64,000 nt of DNA from Chloroflexota bacterium (GTDB lineage Bacteria; Chloroflexota; Dehalococcoidia; Lucifugimonadales; Lucifugimonadaceae): contig JABIFF010000022.1 of assembly GCA_018650845.1 (NCBI GenBank), positions 62,001 to 126,000 of the forward strand, written 5' to 3'. This document shows, piece by piece, positions 20,243 to 28,895 of this stretch. Under the pieces are notes generated by a model. That model was not told the origin of the DNA. It was given only the letters and a program-made list of their open reading frames with translations, and ran no database searches. Positions within the stretch are counted from its first letter, which is position 1, and every line of letters begins with the position of its first letter. Made by a program: the position numbers and the translations under genes.

Positions 20243-20758
20243 CTAGTACTGCACCATGCTGAAAATATCGATCCCGCTCGGCAGGGCAGAACGACCATCC
20301 AAAAACTCAAGCTCGACCAGGAACGCCAGTGAAACCACATCTGCGCCTAGATCAGTAACCAACTTCGAGCCAGCCCCTGCCGATCCGCCAGTTGCCAGCA
20401 GATCGTCGACTACAGCAACACGCTGTCCTTTCTCGACAGCCGATGTGCTCAGTTCAAGCCGAGCAGCTCCGTATTCCAGCGCATAGTCAATTCCGATTAC
20501 CGGAGGAGGCAGTTTTCCTGCCTTGCGAATCGGTACGAACGGAATATCGAGCTTGGCGGCGATGGGAGCACCAAAAATGAACCCACGAGAATCGATGGCT
20601 GCGAGAGCTTCGACCTTGAGCGATGCAAGGTGCTCAGACATGCGTTCCGTGATGTATTGCATGGCACGAGGATCGGCCATCACAGGGGTTAAATCTCGAA
20701 ACAGGATTCCCTCGGAAGGATAGTCGGGAACATCTCGAATCAGCGACTTCAGATCCAA
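20243..20758 (-). CDS. apt: adenine phosphoribosyltransferase
   Basis: 171 residues, the normal length. Salvages adenine to AMP with PRPP. The PRPP-binding motif is VAVVDDLLATGGSAGAG. The N-terminus has the family PDYPSEGILFRDLTPVM, and DSRGFIFGAPIA follows. The HAD gene follows in the same direction. MtnA elsewhere in the window belongs to methionine salvage, which also yields adenine; a direct link is only inference. Confidence 0.95.
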   Translation of the reverse strand: MDLKSLIRDVPDYPSEGILFRDLTPVMADPRAMQYITERMSEHLASLKVEALAAIDSRGFIFGAPIAAKLDIPFVPIRKAGKLPPPVIGIDYALEYGAARLELSTSAVEKGQRVAVVDDLLATGGSAGAGSKLVTDLGADVVSLAFLVELEFLDGRSALPSGIDIFSMVQY

Positions 20759-20859
20759 TTCACACCACCAGAACGGCTATTTTGAAAACTAAAACGCCAT
20801 TCTAGTCGCGCCCAACCTGAAATCAGTCGTGAACTTCACATCGAATCAAAACAAACGAC

Positions 20860-21942
20860 TCAGCCCAATCCCCAAATATCAGTCTCGGGATAGAAATCGT
20901 TCCAAGCGAACCAGAACACATTGATCGCATGGACCCGTTCGAGCGCACTCCCTGCAAGTTCACCCCGAACAGCCTGACCCGTAAACGGCACCCAAAGCGA
21001 TCCCGTTTGTGAATCCCTAAGCCACTCACGACCATCCTGTTCGACCAACTCGAAATCAAGCGTCTGCCCATCAACGGCAGCACCATACGCGAGCGCGGTA
21101 TCGGTACCCGGATCGAAGTACACAACCGTAGGATTTCCAGCGTGTGAAAGCTGAATCAATTGCTCAGTGCGAAGCTCCGAATGCGGAAAAGCCACCGGCT
21201 CTGAATCAAAGCCAAGCCCCAGCACCAATTCCTTCGTCGGTAATCGATCATCACGATTAGACTCGCCAATCACCCCAGCTGAACGACCTCCGTAGTAGCC
21301 AACGTAAGGATCGCCACCACGGCTGCCCTTACGAAGAGCAACGGTCGATGGGTGAGTCTCTTTCCACTTCTCCCACGTCGTAAGAGTCAGCGGAACTGTT
21401 TCGAGCATAGTTCCAACTAAATCCCCGCGAACCGACTGCGATAGGAACTGACTCCACAACGACTCCGTCTCACGGTCGTACATCACCAGAGCGTTCATGA
21501 TCAGCTTGCCCGAAACACCAAATTCGTGAACCACACCGTTTATCTCTCTGGAATACCCGATTCCAGTAAAGCAAAGCGGTCACCACGTAACGGCAATCGG
21601 CTTGCCGCCCACCACATCGTTCACAATCTCGTGTCGACTTAGCAACGGAACCGAGTAAGCACGTGCATCACCATTGATCTCCACGCCCAGAACTAGCTCG
21701 TCAGGGTCATATGTGTCATCGGCAACGCTCTGCTCGACGAACCGCGGAGCCTCTATCGACGGAATAGCGTCGAAACCGAGCAGCGTAACGATCTCAAGCG
21801 ATTTCTCTTCGGTCGAATTACGCGCACTGTTCGAATTCACCACAACAGTCTCTTCTGGGGCGATCGACGTTCCGGCCGTGGCGATCCAGAGAACGTACCC
21901 GACTAGCAGGGCAATTAGCCCTATCCCAACTACCTTATGCAT
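20860..21942 (-). CDS. DUF3179 family protein with selenocysteine (UPLC motif)
   Basis: 360 residues if TGA 21580-21582 is selenocysteine at residue 121. The frame is otherwise open on both sides. N-terminal half: a signal anchor (VVGIGLIALLVGYVLW), then the family's VLGVEINGDARAYSVPLL and RHEIVNDVVGGKPIAVTW. The TGA follows, then PLCFTGIGY and EFGVSGKL...ALVMYDRETESLWSQ, all continuous DUF3179 sequence. Family members as I recall them have VTYCPLC here, so TGA replaces the first Cys. The second Cys (residue 124) is kept. The ATG at 21942 has GAGG 5-6 bases upstream; GTG at 21948 is an alternative. Function unknown; the motif suggests extracytoplasmic redox chemistry. Confidence 0.88.
21548..21582 (-). 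promoter_or_regulatory. UGA codon and candidate SECIS hairpin in the DUF3179 gene
   Basis: On the minus strand the TGA (21580-21582) is followed after 13 bases by a perfect 7-base-pair hairpin, CTGGAAT-CGGGT-ATTCCAG (21548-21566). The 5-base loop has G at its second position, 22 bases after the TGA. Size, spacing and loop G fit the bacterial SECIS consensus. The hairpin lies in coding sequence, so part of the pairing could be chance. Confidence 0.7.
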
Positions 21943-22141
21943 CAACACCTCAACAGCTTGCTATCCCGTGCACTGTAGTACGTTAGATGCGACGTGTTCG
22001 GGTTTCGACGCTGGCGATTCGATTTTCCGTGGCACGATGCTAAAATTCGCCCTCACTCGACCTGCATTTCAGTAGCAACGCTTATCGCACCCAGCGCAAT
22101 AGCGTTTCCTGTTAGGAAATTCCAGAACAGAAGGCATTCCG

Positions 22142-23377
22142 ATCTATCTAGCGCGGCTCTCACTAACCGGATTTAGAAACCACACAAACACCGAGCTCGA
22201 GCTACGGCCCGGACTCACGTTGTTTCAGGGTCAAAACGGTCACGGCAAAAGCAATCTGCTTGAAGCGGCATACATGCTCGCAATTGCAAAGTCCGCACGC
22301 TCTTCTCACGAGCGAGAGCTAGTCAACTGGTCGCTTGCTGAAACGGGCGGCCATATGCAGATTCTCGGCGTCGGCAGAGAAGCCGATACGACCGTCCAGG
22401 CGCAGATCGATGTTGATATCACTGCTTCATCGACTCCTAACGGCAATCCAGGGTTTCGCAAAGGCTTACGAGTCAACGGCATTAAGCGATCAGCTATCGA
22501 TTTCGTAGGAAACTTGAACATTGTTTTCTTCGAGGCTGACGACCTTGAGATCATCCATGGATCACCGGGCAGACGACGGCGTTATCTCGATATTTTGATC
22601 TCTCAATCCGACACCGCTTACCTAAAATCACTCCAGCGATACACTCAGGTCGTAACCCAACGAAATCAGCTGCTCAGGCGAGTTCGTGAGGGCCTTTCAG
22701 AAGAAAACGAGCTGGAATTCTGGGATGAACGACTCGCCTACGAAGGCGCACGTGTAACCGACTCTCGAAGGCGGGCTGTCGACGGCCTGAACGACCATGG
22801 TGTTCCAGCGCATCGAGATCTCACCGATGGCGATAAGCTCGAACTCGAATATCGACCTCGAATTACTGCTGCATCAGATGATCGACCCAAAATAGGCGAA
22901 ATGAACGCCGAAATGATCGAAGAGGTAATGAAGAAAACCCTCCCGACCATTCGCCGACGAGAAATCGCTCAGGGCGTAACCGTGATCGGCCCTCACCGTG
23001 ACGATCTAGAAATTCGTCTAAATGACAATCCCGCTGGCAATTTCGCATCTCGTGGGCAATCACGAACCATCGCCCTCTCTCTAAAGCTCGCTGAAGCCGT
23101 ATTCGTAAAACAATCGACGGGCAGAACTCCAGTGTTGGCTCTCGACGATATTCTTTCGGAGCTTGATCCGCAGCGACGTCGACTCGTACTCGAAGCAGCT
23201 ACGAAGCATGAGCAAGTGCTCCTGACTTCGACCGAACCGGGAATCGTTCCTGAAGACTATCTCGAAACCGCCGATATTTACACCGTGATGAACGGTCGAG
23301 TTACTCAAGACGCCATCGCCAGCACTGGCACCAGTCCTAGTTCTGGCTCAAGTTCAAGTGCCGAATCCGATGACTAG
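22142..23377 (+). CDS. recF: DNA replication and repair protein RecF, apparent ATC start
   Basis: 411 residues. Binds ssDNA/dsDNA junctions and helps load RecA in gap repair. Walker A is GQNGHGKSNLLEAAYML, the ABC signature is FASRGQSRTIALSLKLAE, and Walker B is LALDDILSELDPQRR. No ATG, GTG or TTG lies early enough. A TTG at 22220 would cut off the conserved first strand (YLARLSLTGFRNH), and the next in-frame stop upstream is TAG 22100. ATC at 22142 is preceded by AGAAGG at 7 bases and gives M-YL, the normal RecF start. CTG 22109 and ATT 22136 are less well placed. It overlaps sir2. Confidence 0.9.
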   Translation: MYLARLSLTGFRNHTNTELELRPGLTLFQGQNGHGKSNLLEAAYMLAIAKSARSSHERELVNWSLAETGGHMQILGVGREADTTVQAQIDVDITASSTPNGNPGFRKGLRVNGIKRSAIDFVGNLNIVFFEADDLEIIHGSPGRRRRYLDILISQSDTAYLKSLQRYTQVVTQRNQLLRRVREGLSEENELEFWDERLAYEGARVTDSRRRAVDGLNDHGVPAHRDLTDGDKLELEYRPRITAASDDRPKIGEMNAEMIEEVMKKTLPTIRRREIAQGVTVIGPHRDDLEIRLNDNPAGNFASRGQSRTIALSLKLAEAVFVKQSTGRTPVLALDDILSELDPQRRRLVLEAATKHEQVLLTSTEPGIVPEDYLETADIYTVMNGRVTQDAIASTGTSPSSGSSSSAESDD

Positions 23378-24203
23378 CGAACCTGCGCAACGTCCATCAT
23401 CAGGACAAAGCCCATCACCGCGCGGTTCAGAAGAAGAGCTTCAAGCCACCATCGACCAAATCGCCGCGATCGTCACTGAATCTGACTATGTAGTTGGCAT
23501 GACAGGCGCTGGCATGTCGGTCGAAAGCGGTATTCCACCGTTCAGGGGAGCCGATGGTCTTTGGACCAAGTACGGAACGCCTCGCATGGACGGTTATTCA
23601 GATTTCAAAAAGGATCCTACCGGCTGGTGGAACAGGCGCACTAACGAAAAGATCGACGCCCACATAGTCGAACTTCGCGACGCTCTCACCAACGCCGAAC
23701 CACACAAGGGTCACTACGCACTCGCTGAACTAGAAAAACAAGGCTCACTGCAGTCGCTGGTAACCCAAAACATCGACGCACTAGACGAAAAAGCCGGACT
23801 CCAAAACCTAATAGAAATCCACGGCAATAGAACAAAGCTACGATGCATCGAATGCGGAGATAGAGTCTCGCTCGGTGATTTCGTACCGCTCTTCGCGCCA
23901 GATCCATGCAACCAATGCGGGGGCGTGGTGAAGTTCGATACCGTCATGTTCGGTGAGCCGATTCCCGACGACGTAATGGCAGCATCCAGAGCCGAAATCG
24001 ACAAAGCTGATTGCGTACTGGCAATCGGTACATCAGCCACTGTTCGACCAGCAAGCGGGCTTTTGTGGATCGCCGAAGCCTCTGGCGCAACAATTATCGA
24101 GATCAATCCCACAGAAACGAAACTAACCCCAATTTGTGAGGTATCTTTGCGCTCGACCGCAGGAGAAGCCCTACCGTTACTGCTTCAGACGCTAGCGATC
24201 TGA
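23370..24203 (+). CDS. SIR2 family NAD-dependent protein deacylase
   Basis: 277 residues. Removes acyl groups from lysine using NAD. The Rossmann motif is GMTGAGMSVESGIPPFRG and the active site is VTQNIDALDEKAG followed by EIHGNRTK with the catalytic His. The zinc-binding pairs CIECG and CNQCGG are present. IGTSATVRPASGL binds NAD. The start overlaps the recF 3' end by 8 bases (or 20 bases from an earlier ATG at 23358), so they are translationally coupled. Pro replaces the usual Asp in GIPDFRG, a variation seen in some bacterial members. Substrate unknown. Confidence 0.92.
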   Translation: MTSEPAQRPSSGQSPSPRGSEEELQATIDQIAAIVTESDYVVGMTGAGMSVESGIPPFRGADGLWTKYGTPRMDGYSDFKKDPTGWWNRRTNEKIDAHIVELRDALTNAEPHKGHYALAELEKQGSLQSLVTQNIDALDEKAGLQNLIEIHGNRTKLRCIECGDRVSLGDFVPLFAPDPCNQCGGVVKFDTVMFGEPIPDDVMAASRAEIDKADCVLAIGTSATVRPASGLLWIAEASGATIIEINPTETKLTPICEVSLRSTAGEALPLLLQTLAI

Positions 24204-24234
24204 TTTTCTAATAACGCTCGATGAGACTCGTGAA

Positions 24235-25575
24235 ATGACAACCCCGCTCGAACAAGAAATTGCCACCTATACTGCCGCCAACCCGAAATCGGCTGGCCTG
24301 CATGAGAAGGCGAAAAATTTCATGCCCGGTGGCGACACGCGAAATTCGATCTACTGGGATCCATTTCCGCTCTACATCACCGATGGAACCGGTACGACTC
24401 TCACTGATGCCGACGGTAACAAGCGAACAGATTTCGTAAACAACATGACGACTCTCATTCTGGGTCACCGTCCAGCTGAAGTAAGTCAGGCAGTAGCCGA
24501 ACAACTCGATCACGGCATGTCATTTCCAGCACCCAGCCCATCGGTAGTTCGGTGGGCAGAACTCCTTTGCGAACGAGTGCCATCTCTCGACAAAGTTCGA
24601 TTCGTAAACACTGGAACCGAAGCCACACTGAATGCAATTCGAGCGGCACGAGCGTTTTCCGGAAAGCAAAAACTATTGAAGTGCGAAGGTGCCTACCACG
24701 GTAACCACGACGCAATTCAGATCAGCGTCGTGCCACCACTCGACAAAGCAGGAGATGCCGATTCGCCTGAAGCGGTAAAAGCCTTCCCCGGCATCTCAGA
24801 AACTTCTACCGACGACATATATATCGCTCCGTTCAACGACATCGTCGCCGCCGAGAAAATCATTCGTGAACACGCCGACGAACTGGCTGCTGTGATCGTA
24901 GAACCAGTTAACGGTCAGTGCGGAATGGTGCCGGGTAAGCCAGAATTTCTTGAAGGTCTTAGGCGAGTTACCGACGAACTCGGAATCATTCTCATATTCG
25001 ACGAAGTAATCGCCTTCCGAATCGCCTATGGCGGTGCTCAGGATTACTACGGAGTCACTCCCGATCTAACTTGCTTCGGCAAGGTTGTGGGCGGTGGCAT
25101 GCCAGTTGGAGCCTTCGGGGGACGGGAAGACATCATGTCGATGTGGGACCCATCTGACGGCGGTGCAACTGTTCAGCACGCCGGCACGTTTAACGGCAAC
25201 CCGATGACGGCAGCTGCCGGAGTGGCAACACTAGAAAATCTAACTCCAGAGAAGTACGAATATCTCGATGCCCTTGGCGAGTCGCTTCGCACAAAGCTAC
25301 GTGCTCTCTTTGCCGAACTCGAAGTCCCTATGGGAGTCACGGGAGTCGCATCGCTATTCGCGTTGCAGTTCACTCCAACCGAAGTTGTCGACTACCGCAC
25401 ATTCGCAACTAACGATAAAAACATGCTCAACATCATGTTCATAGGCCTTCTAAACGAAGGATTCCTGATGTCGAACAGGTGCGCCGGAAACGTTTCCACG
25501 GTTCACACCGAAGACGATGTCGACGCGTTCGTTCAAGCAGTTAGCAACGTGCTGAAACGAGCCGGATACGCTTAG
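24235..25575 (+). CDS. class III aminotransferase (glutamate-1-semialdehyde aminomutase-like)
   Basis: 446 residues, PLP-dependent. The fold I class III motifs are present: FVNTGTEATLNAIRAARAF, YHGNHDA, LIFDEVIAFRIAYGG and the PLP lysine in CFGKVVGGGMPVGAFGG. HAGTFNGNPMTAAAGVATL is characteristic of the HemL-like branch. It may act in tetrapyrrole synthesis, but many HemL-like paralogs are amino-acid or amine transaminases, and no other heme gene is nearby. It follows sir2 by 31 bases on the same strand. Confidence 0.82.
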   Translation: MTTPLEQEIATYTAANPKSAGLHEKAKNFMPGGDTRNSIYWDPFPLYITDGTGTTLTDADGNKRTDFVNNMTTLILGHRPAEVSQAVAEQLDHGMSFPAPSPSVVRWAELLCERVPSLDKVRFVNTGTEATLNAIRAARAFSGKQKLLKCEGAYHGNHDAIQISVVPPLDKAGDADSPEAVKAFPGISETSTDDIYIAPFNDIVAAEKIIREHADELAAVIVEPVNGQCGMVPGKPEFLEGLRRVTDELGIILIFDEVIAFRIAYGGAQDYYGVTPDLTCFGKVVGGGMPVGAFGGREDIMSMWDPSDGGATVQHAGTFNGNPMTAAAGVATLENLTPEKYEYLDALGESLRTKLRALFAELEVPMGVTGVASLFALQFTPTEVVDYRTFATNDKNMLNIMFIGLLNEGFLMSNRCAGNVSTVHTEDDVDAFVQAVSNVLKRAGYA

Positions 25576-25615
25576 CCGTGCATGACCTTGGCGAATCTCT
25601 GGATCAAGCGAAGTT

Positions 25616-26443
25616 CTAGAACTTCAGGCTTGAGTCCTCGGCTGCCCCGCCGAATTCGCCCCGCATGATCGATTTCATAGACTCGCTTTCGACCGGAGCC
25701 GGTGCGAATTCGTCCATGTCGTCTTCCATACGTAGTTCGTCGCTGATTTCCATCGGATCATCAAGATCGAAGTCACCGATTTTCTTCTGAAGATACGAAG
25801 GGAACGAAGCGATTCGTGCTTGTTCGGTCGAACGTCGGGTCTCTCGTATGACCACAACGACTTCTGAATCTGTCAGTTTGGCAGCGAGAATTGCGTACTT
25901 GTTGCCGCCTGCAATCATCTTCCGCATGCGAGTTGCAATTCGAACTTCCAACGTTCCAACGTACTCGCCACCGTTTGTGGTCACCGACATGATCGTGTCA
26001 TCGACAACCAGCTTGAATTTATCGCCTGGAGAAATTGAGGCGAGAATTTCGGCTGAAGTGACCTTTTTCAGTTCGGAAACGGTGGCGACCGCTGGATCGG
26101 AAATAAACAGTGCTGAATTAGTAGCAGTTCCGCCTGATGTCCGTCGGGCGATACCACTATCTAGTTTTGAAAGACGTTCGAGCTGACGAGTTGCGACCCT
26201 GTTGTGCGGGTCAACCTCAAGAGCTCGTTTCAGCAAAGAGCGTGCGTCTTTGTACTTACTTAGCTCGAGATATGCCTTAGCCAATCGGTTCAAACAACCA
26301 ACGTTGTTTTCATCCTGCTCAATGCCTTCGATATTAACGTCGGCGGCTTCTTCCCAGCGTCCAGCTAGAGCATGCTCAATAGCTTCTTCTTCAATTTTCT
26401 TGAATGATCGTGGGGATTGGAATGATTGGCTTTGGGTGACCAT
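25616..26443 (-). CDS. tetratricopeptide repeat protein, function unknown
   Basis: 275 residues. The N-terminal third has TPR-type helices (EHALAGRWEEAADVNIEGIE; NRLAKAYLELSKYKDARSLL; ALEVDPHN). The middle has a beta-rich region (FKLVVDDTIMSVTTNGGEYV) and the tail is acidic. No catalytic motif. TPRs usually bind protein partners. It is convergent with the aminotransferase gene. The same C-terminal region occurs in proteins I cannot name. Confidence 0.68.
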   Translation of the reverse strand: MVTQSQSFQSPRSFKKIEEEAIEHALAGRWEEAADVNIEGIEQDENNVGCLNRLAKAYLELSKYKDARSLLKRALEVDPHNRVATRQLERLSKLDSGIARRTSGGTATNSALFISDPAVATVSELKKVTSAEILASISPGDKFKLVVDDTIMSVTTNGGEYVGTLEVRIATRMRKMIAGGNKYAILAAKLTDSEVVVVIRETRRSTEQARIASFPSYLQKKIGDFDLDDPMEISDELRMEDDMDEFAPAPVESESMKSIMRGEFGGAAEDSSLKF

Positions 26444-26551
26444 TGTTTTCAGCTTTCGGCTGGGTCTTTATATCTCTGATCTCTGTCGATAAAAGCAGTG
26501 TCCGCTGCCTTACTACAGACGTGATATCGCTCCTTTAGGCTCATCCCACCG

Positions 26552-26584
26552 GTGTTAACCCGATTTTCGTGTGCGGGTTTACAC
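26552..26584. promoter_or_regulatory. hairpin between mtnA and the TPR gene
   Basis: Arms GTGTTAACCCG and CGGGTTTACAC pair over 11 positions with one mismatch around an 11-base loop. It lies in the 221-base gap downstream of mtnA and upstream of the TPR gene. No T tract follows on either strand, so it is either an operator or a weak transcript-end structure. Confidence 0.4.
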
Positions 26585-26664
26585 GTAGGTTCTTTATAAG
26601 CCGTACTTGTGATTACGGTGTGCCGCTCCGAATACGGAACGTACGGGGCGCTACATCGCGCCAT

Positions 26665-27681
26665 TCACGCCAAATGAGCGGAGATGGCTTTTACCGAAGG
26701 TTCGACAATGCCGGATTCCGTGATAATTCCGGCGATCAATTCAGCAGGGGTAACGTCGAACGCAAGGTTTCTCGCCCCTGATCCCGACGAAGCGATACGA
26801 ATCGTTTGAAGATTTCCGCTTTCATCAACACCACGAACCGAAAGTACTTCGTTTTCGTCGCGCTCTTCAATTTCGATATCTCGGCCTGTTGGCGTTCCAA
26901 GATCGATGGTCGATTTAGGAGCAGCGATATAAAACGGAACTCCATGCGCCTTCGCAGCAAGCGCGTGTGCATAGGTGCCAATCTTGTTGGCGGTATCGCC
27001 ATTTGCGGCAATCCGATCCGCACCAGTGATCACAAGATCAATCTCACCACGACTCATCAGCATCGCCGAAGACCCATCAGCGATCACCACATGATCGACG
27101 CCCTCGTTAGTCATCTCCCAAGCGGTGAGTCGTGATCCCTGAAGCCGCGGTCGAGTCTCACTTACGAACACGAATGGAGATTTATCGGCTCGCTGTGCCT
27201 TGAAAATTACGGAAGCCGCTGTGCCCCAATCCTGAGCAGCCAGCCAACCCGTATTGCAGTGTGTAAGCACGCGAGTGCCAGATGAAATCAACTTGCTGCC
27301 GTGTTCGCCAATAGCTTCTGCGGCAGCAACTTCCGATTCGTCAAACTCTTTGGCAGCAGCAAGAATTTGCTCAGCGTCGTCACCCATCACTCGATCCAGC
27401 CCCACTTTGAGGTTCACGGCGGTAGGACGAGTCTCGGCAAGCACTTTGTAGGCATTGGCAAGGTTGTCACCCCGCTCCGCTGCCAGAGCGAGTCCGTAGG
27501 CAGCCATAACTCCAATGGTCGGCGCACCACGAACACCCATTGTGACAATCGCATCGGCTACTTCATCAAGGGTTCGTGCTTCAGCAACTTCGAATCGATA
27601 CGGAATCAGGCGTTGGTCGACGTACTTAACAACTCCGTTGTCCCACCACACAGCCCGGTATTGCTCGCCGTTTACCCGCAT
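26665..27681 (-). CDS. mtnA: methylthioribose-1-phosphate isomerase
   Basis: 338 residues. Converts 5-methylthioribose-1-phosphate to the ribulose form in methionine salvage. The eIF2B-like fold and MtnA signatures are present: MGVRGAPTIGVMAAYG, catalytic Cys in VLTHCNTGWLA, and catalytic Asp in ITGADRIAANGDTANKIGT. The C-terminus FDVTPAELIAGIITE is typical. It is the last of a run of minus-strand genes after two glycosyltransferases. No other mtn gene is present in the window. Confidence 0.94.
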   Translation of the reverse strand: MRVNGEQYRAVWWDNGVVKYVDQRLIPYRFEVAEARTLDEVADAIVTMGVRGAPTIGVMAAYGLALAAERGDNLANAYKVLAETRPTAVNLKVGLDRVMGDDAEQILAAAKEFDESEVAAAEAIGEHGSKLISSGTRVLTHCNTGWLAAQDWGTAASVIFKAQRADKSPFVFVSETRPRLQGSRLTAWEMTNEGVDHVVIADGSSAMLMSRGEIDLVITGADRIAANGDTANKIGTYAHALAAKAHGVPFYIAAPKSTIDLGTPTGRDIEIEERDENEVLSVRGVDESGNLQTIRIASSGSGARNLAFDVTPAELIAGIITESGIVEPSVKAISAHLA

Positions 27682-27718
27682 TGGATTCGTCTCGATTCAA
27701 TCACTTGGAATTCGATGA

Positions 27719-28450
27719 TTAACCGCGAATGCGCAGCCACGAAAGATGGAAAAACGCCTCGACAACTATGCCGAATGACATTTTTGACTTGCCAGCGGTT
27801 CGGTCCATGAACACATACGGATGCTCTACAACCCGTAATCCAGCCTTCTGGCTGCGATAGGCAACTTCGGCCTGAAAACCGAATCCGCTCAGCCTTAGAC
27901 GATCAATCCCAATCGTTTCAAGCGACTTACGACGGAATCCTTTAAACCCGGCCGTAGCATCTTTCACCTTGAGACCCAAAATCATTCGGATTCCGACATT
28001 GCCCCAGTAGCTGATTTGCTGTCGACCCCAACTCCAGCCCGGATCAACTCCGCCACCAGCTGTGTATCGAGAAGCCACAGCGACATCGGCATTGTCTAGT
28101 TCGCCAATCAGGCCGTTCAGAACTTCAGGCGGGTGCGAAAGATCGGCGTCCATTTCAAATATTCGTTCGGCGCCTGCGTCCAAGGCAGCCTGGAATCCTG
28201 CTCGGTAGGCAGATCCTAGCCCCTGCTTGCCTTCACGATGAAGAACGATGAACACGCCATCGAACTCGTCTGCGATAGCGTCCGCAATGTCGCCTGTGCC
28301 GTCTGGCGATCCGTCATCGACAACCACAAATCCAAGTCCGGCAATATTTTGCTCACGGACTTTCTCAATAAGAACAGGAAGCGTCTCCGCCTCGTTGTAT
28401 GTTGGCACAACGATTGCAACCCTGAGCGGGTTAGGAGAACTTTCGTTCAT
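27719..28450 (-). CDS. GT2 polyprenol-phosphate mannosyltransferase-like (DPM1)
   Basis: 243 residues from the ATG at 28450 (a TTG at 28471 is an alternative). GT2 fold: VAIVVPTYNEAETLPVL at the N-terminus, VVVDDGSPDGTGDIAD, the DXD-type FEMDADLSHPPEVL, and the acceptor-side GWSWGRQQISYWGN. These match dolichol/polyprenol-phosphate mannose synthases, which move a sugar from a nucleotide donor to a lipid carrier for exported glycans. No C-terminal membrane domain is present. It lies 23 bases from a CoA-binding protein gene in the same operon. Confidence 0.87.
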   Translation of the reverse strand: MNESSPNPLRVAIVVPTYNEAETLPVLIEKVREQNIAGLGFVVVDDGSPDGTGDIADAIADEFDGVFIVLHREGKQGLGSAYRAGFQAALDAGAERIFEMDADLSHPPEVLNGLIGELDNADVAVASRYTAGGGVDPGWSWGRQQISYWGNVGIRMILGLKVKDATAGFKGFRRKSLETIGIDRLRLSGFGFQAEVAYRSQKAGLRVVEHPYVFMDRTAGKSKMSFGIVVEAFFHLSWLRIRG

Positions 28451-28473
28451 ATGTGTGGCTTCTTCGGACAACC

Positions 28474-28893
28474 CTAGAATCCCAACTTCATCGATTTGTG
28501 CTCAACCATAATGCAAGAATCCATAATTACTCGAACGCCTGCCTGTTCAGCAAGTTCGGCAGCTTGCACGTTTACAACGCCTTGCTGCAGCCACATTACC
28601 TTTGCGCCTGTACCGACCACATCCCCCGTAAGGGGTAAAACCTCTGACGAGCGCCTGAATACATCGACAATATCGATGTTTACCGGAACGTCCTCAACCG
28701 AATCGTAAACCTTGAGCCCGTTCCATTCGTCAAGGTTAGGGTTTACCGGATAAATGGTGTAGCCCTCGCGCTGCATATATTCCGAAACGTATTTGCTGGC
28801 ACGATCTTCTCGATTTGAAATGCCGACCACAGCTATCGTCTTCGATTCAGCCAGTATCGAACGTATTTCACTCGTAGGCGGGTTTGAAAACAT
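28474..28893 (-). CDS. CoA-binding domain protein (YccU-like)
   Basis: 139 residues. A single Rossmann CoA-binding domain: TIAVVGISNREDRASKYVSEYM at the N-terminus, YPVNPNLDEWNGLKVYDSVEDV, and the C-terminal MDSCIMVEHKSM. This is the short YccU family with no ligase domain. The role is unknown, although members bind CoA derivatives. It sits between two GT2 genes with 2-base and 23-base spacings, so it is co-transcribed with them. The context does not explain why. Confidence 0.88.
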   Translation of the reverse strand: MFSNPPTSEIRSILAESKTIAVVGISNREDRASKYVSEYMQREGYTIYPVNPNLDEWNGLKVYDSVEDVPVNIDIVDVFRRSSEVLPLTGDVVGTGAKVMWLQQGVVNVQAAELAEQAGVRVIMDSCIMVEHKSMKLGF

Positions 28894-28895
28894 CG

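Noticed and set aside
20860-21948. DUF3179 gene as a frameshifted or nonsense pseudogene
   Set aside because: The two parts are in the same frame, both show intact family sequence, the single stop is TGA at the conserved Cys, and a SECIS-like hairpin follows.
26449-26664. 71-residue minus-strand frame between mtnA and the TPR gene
   Set aside because: Composition unlike neighbours, spans a hairpin, no recognisable domain.
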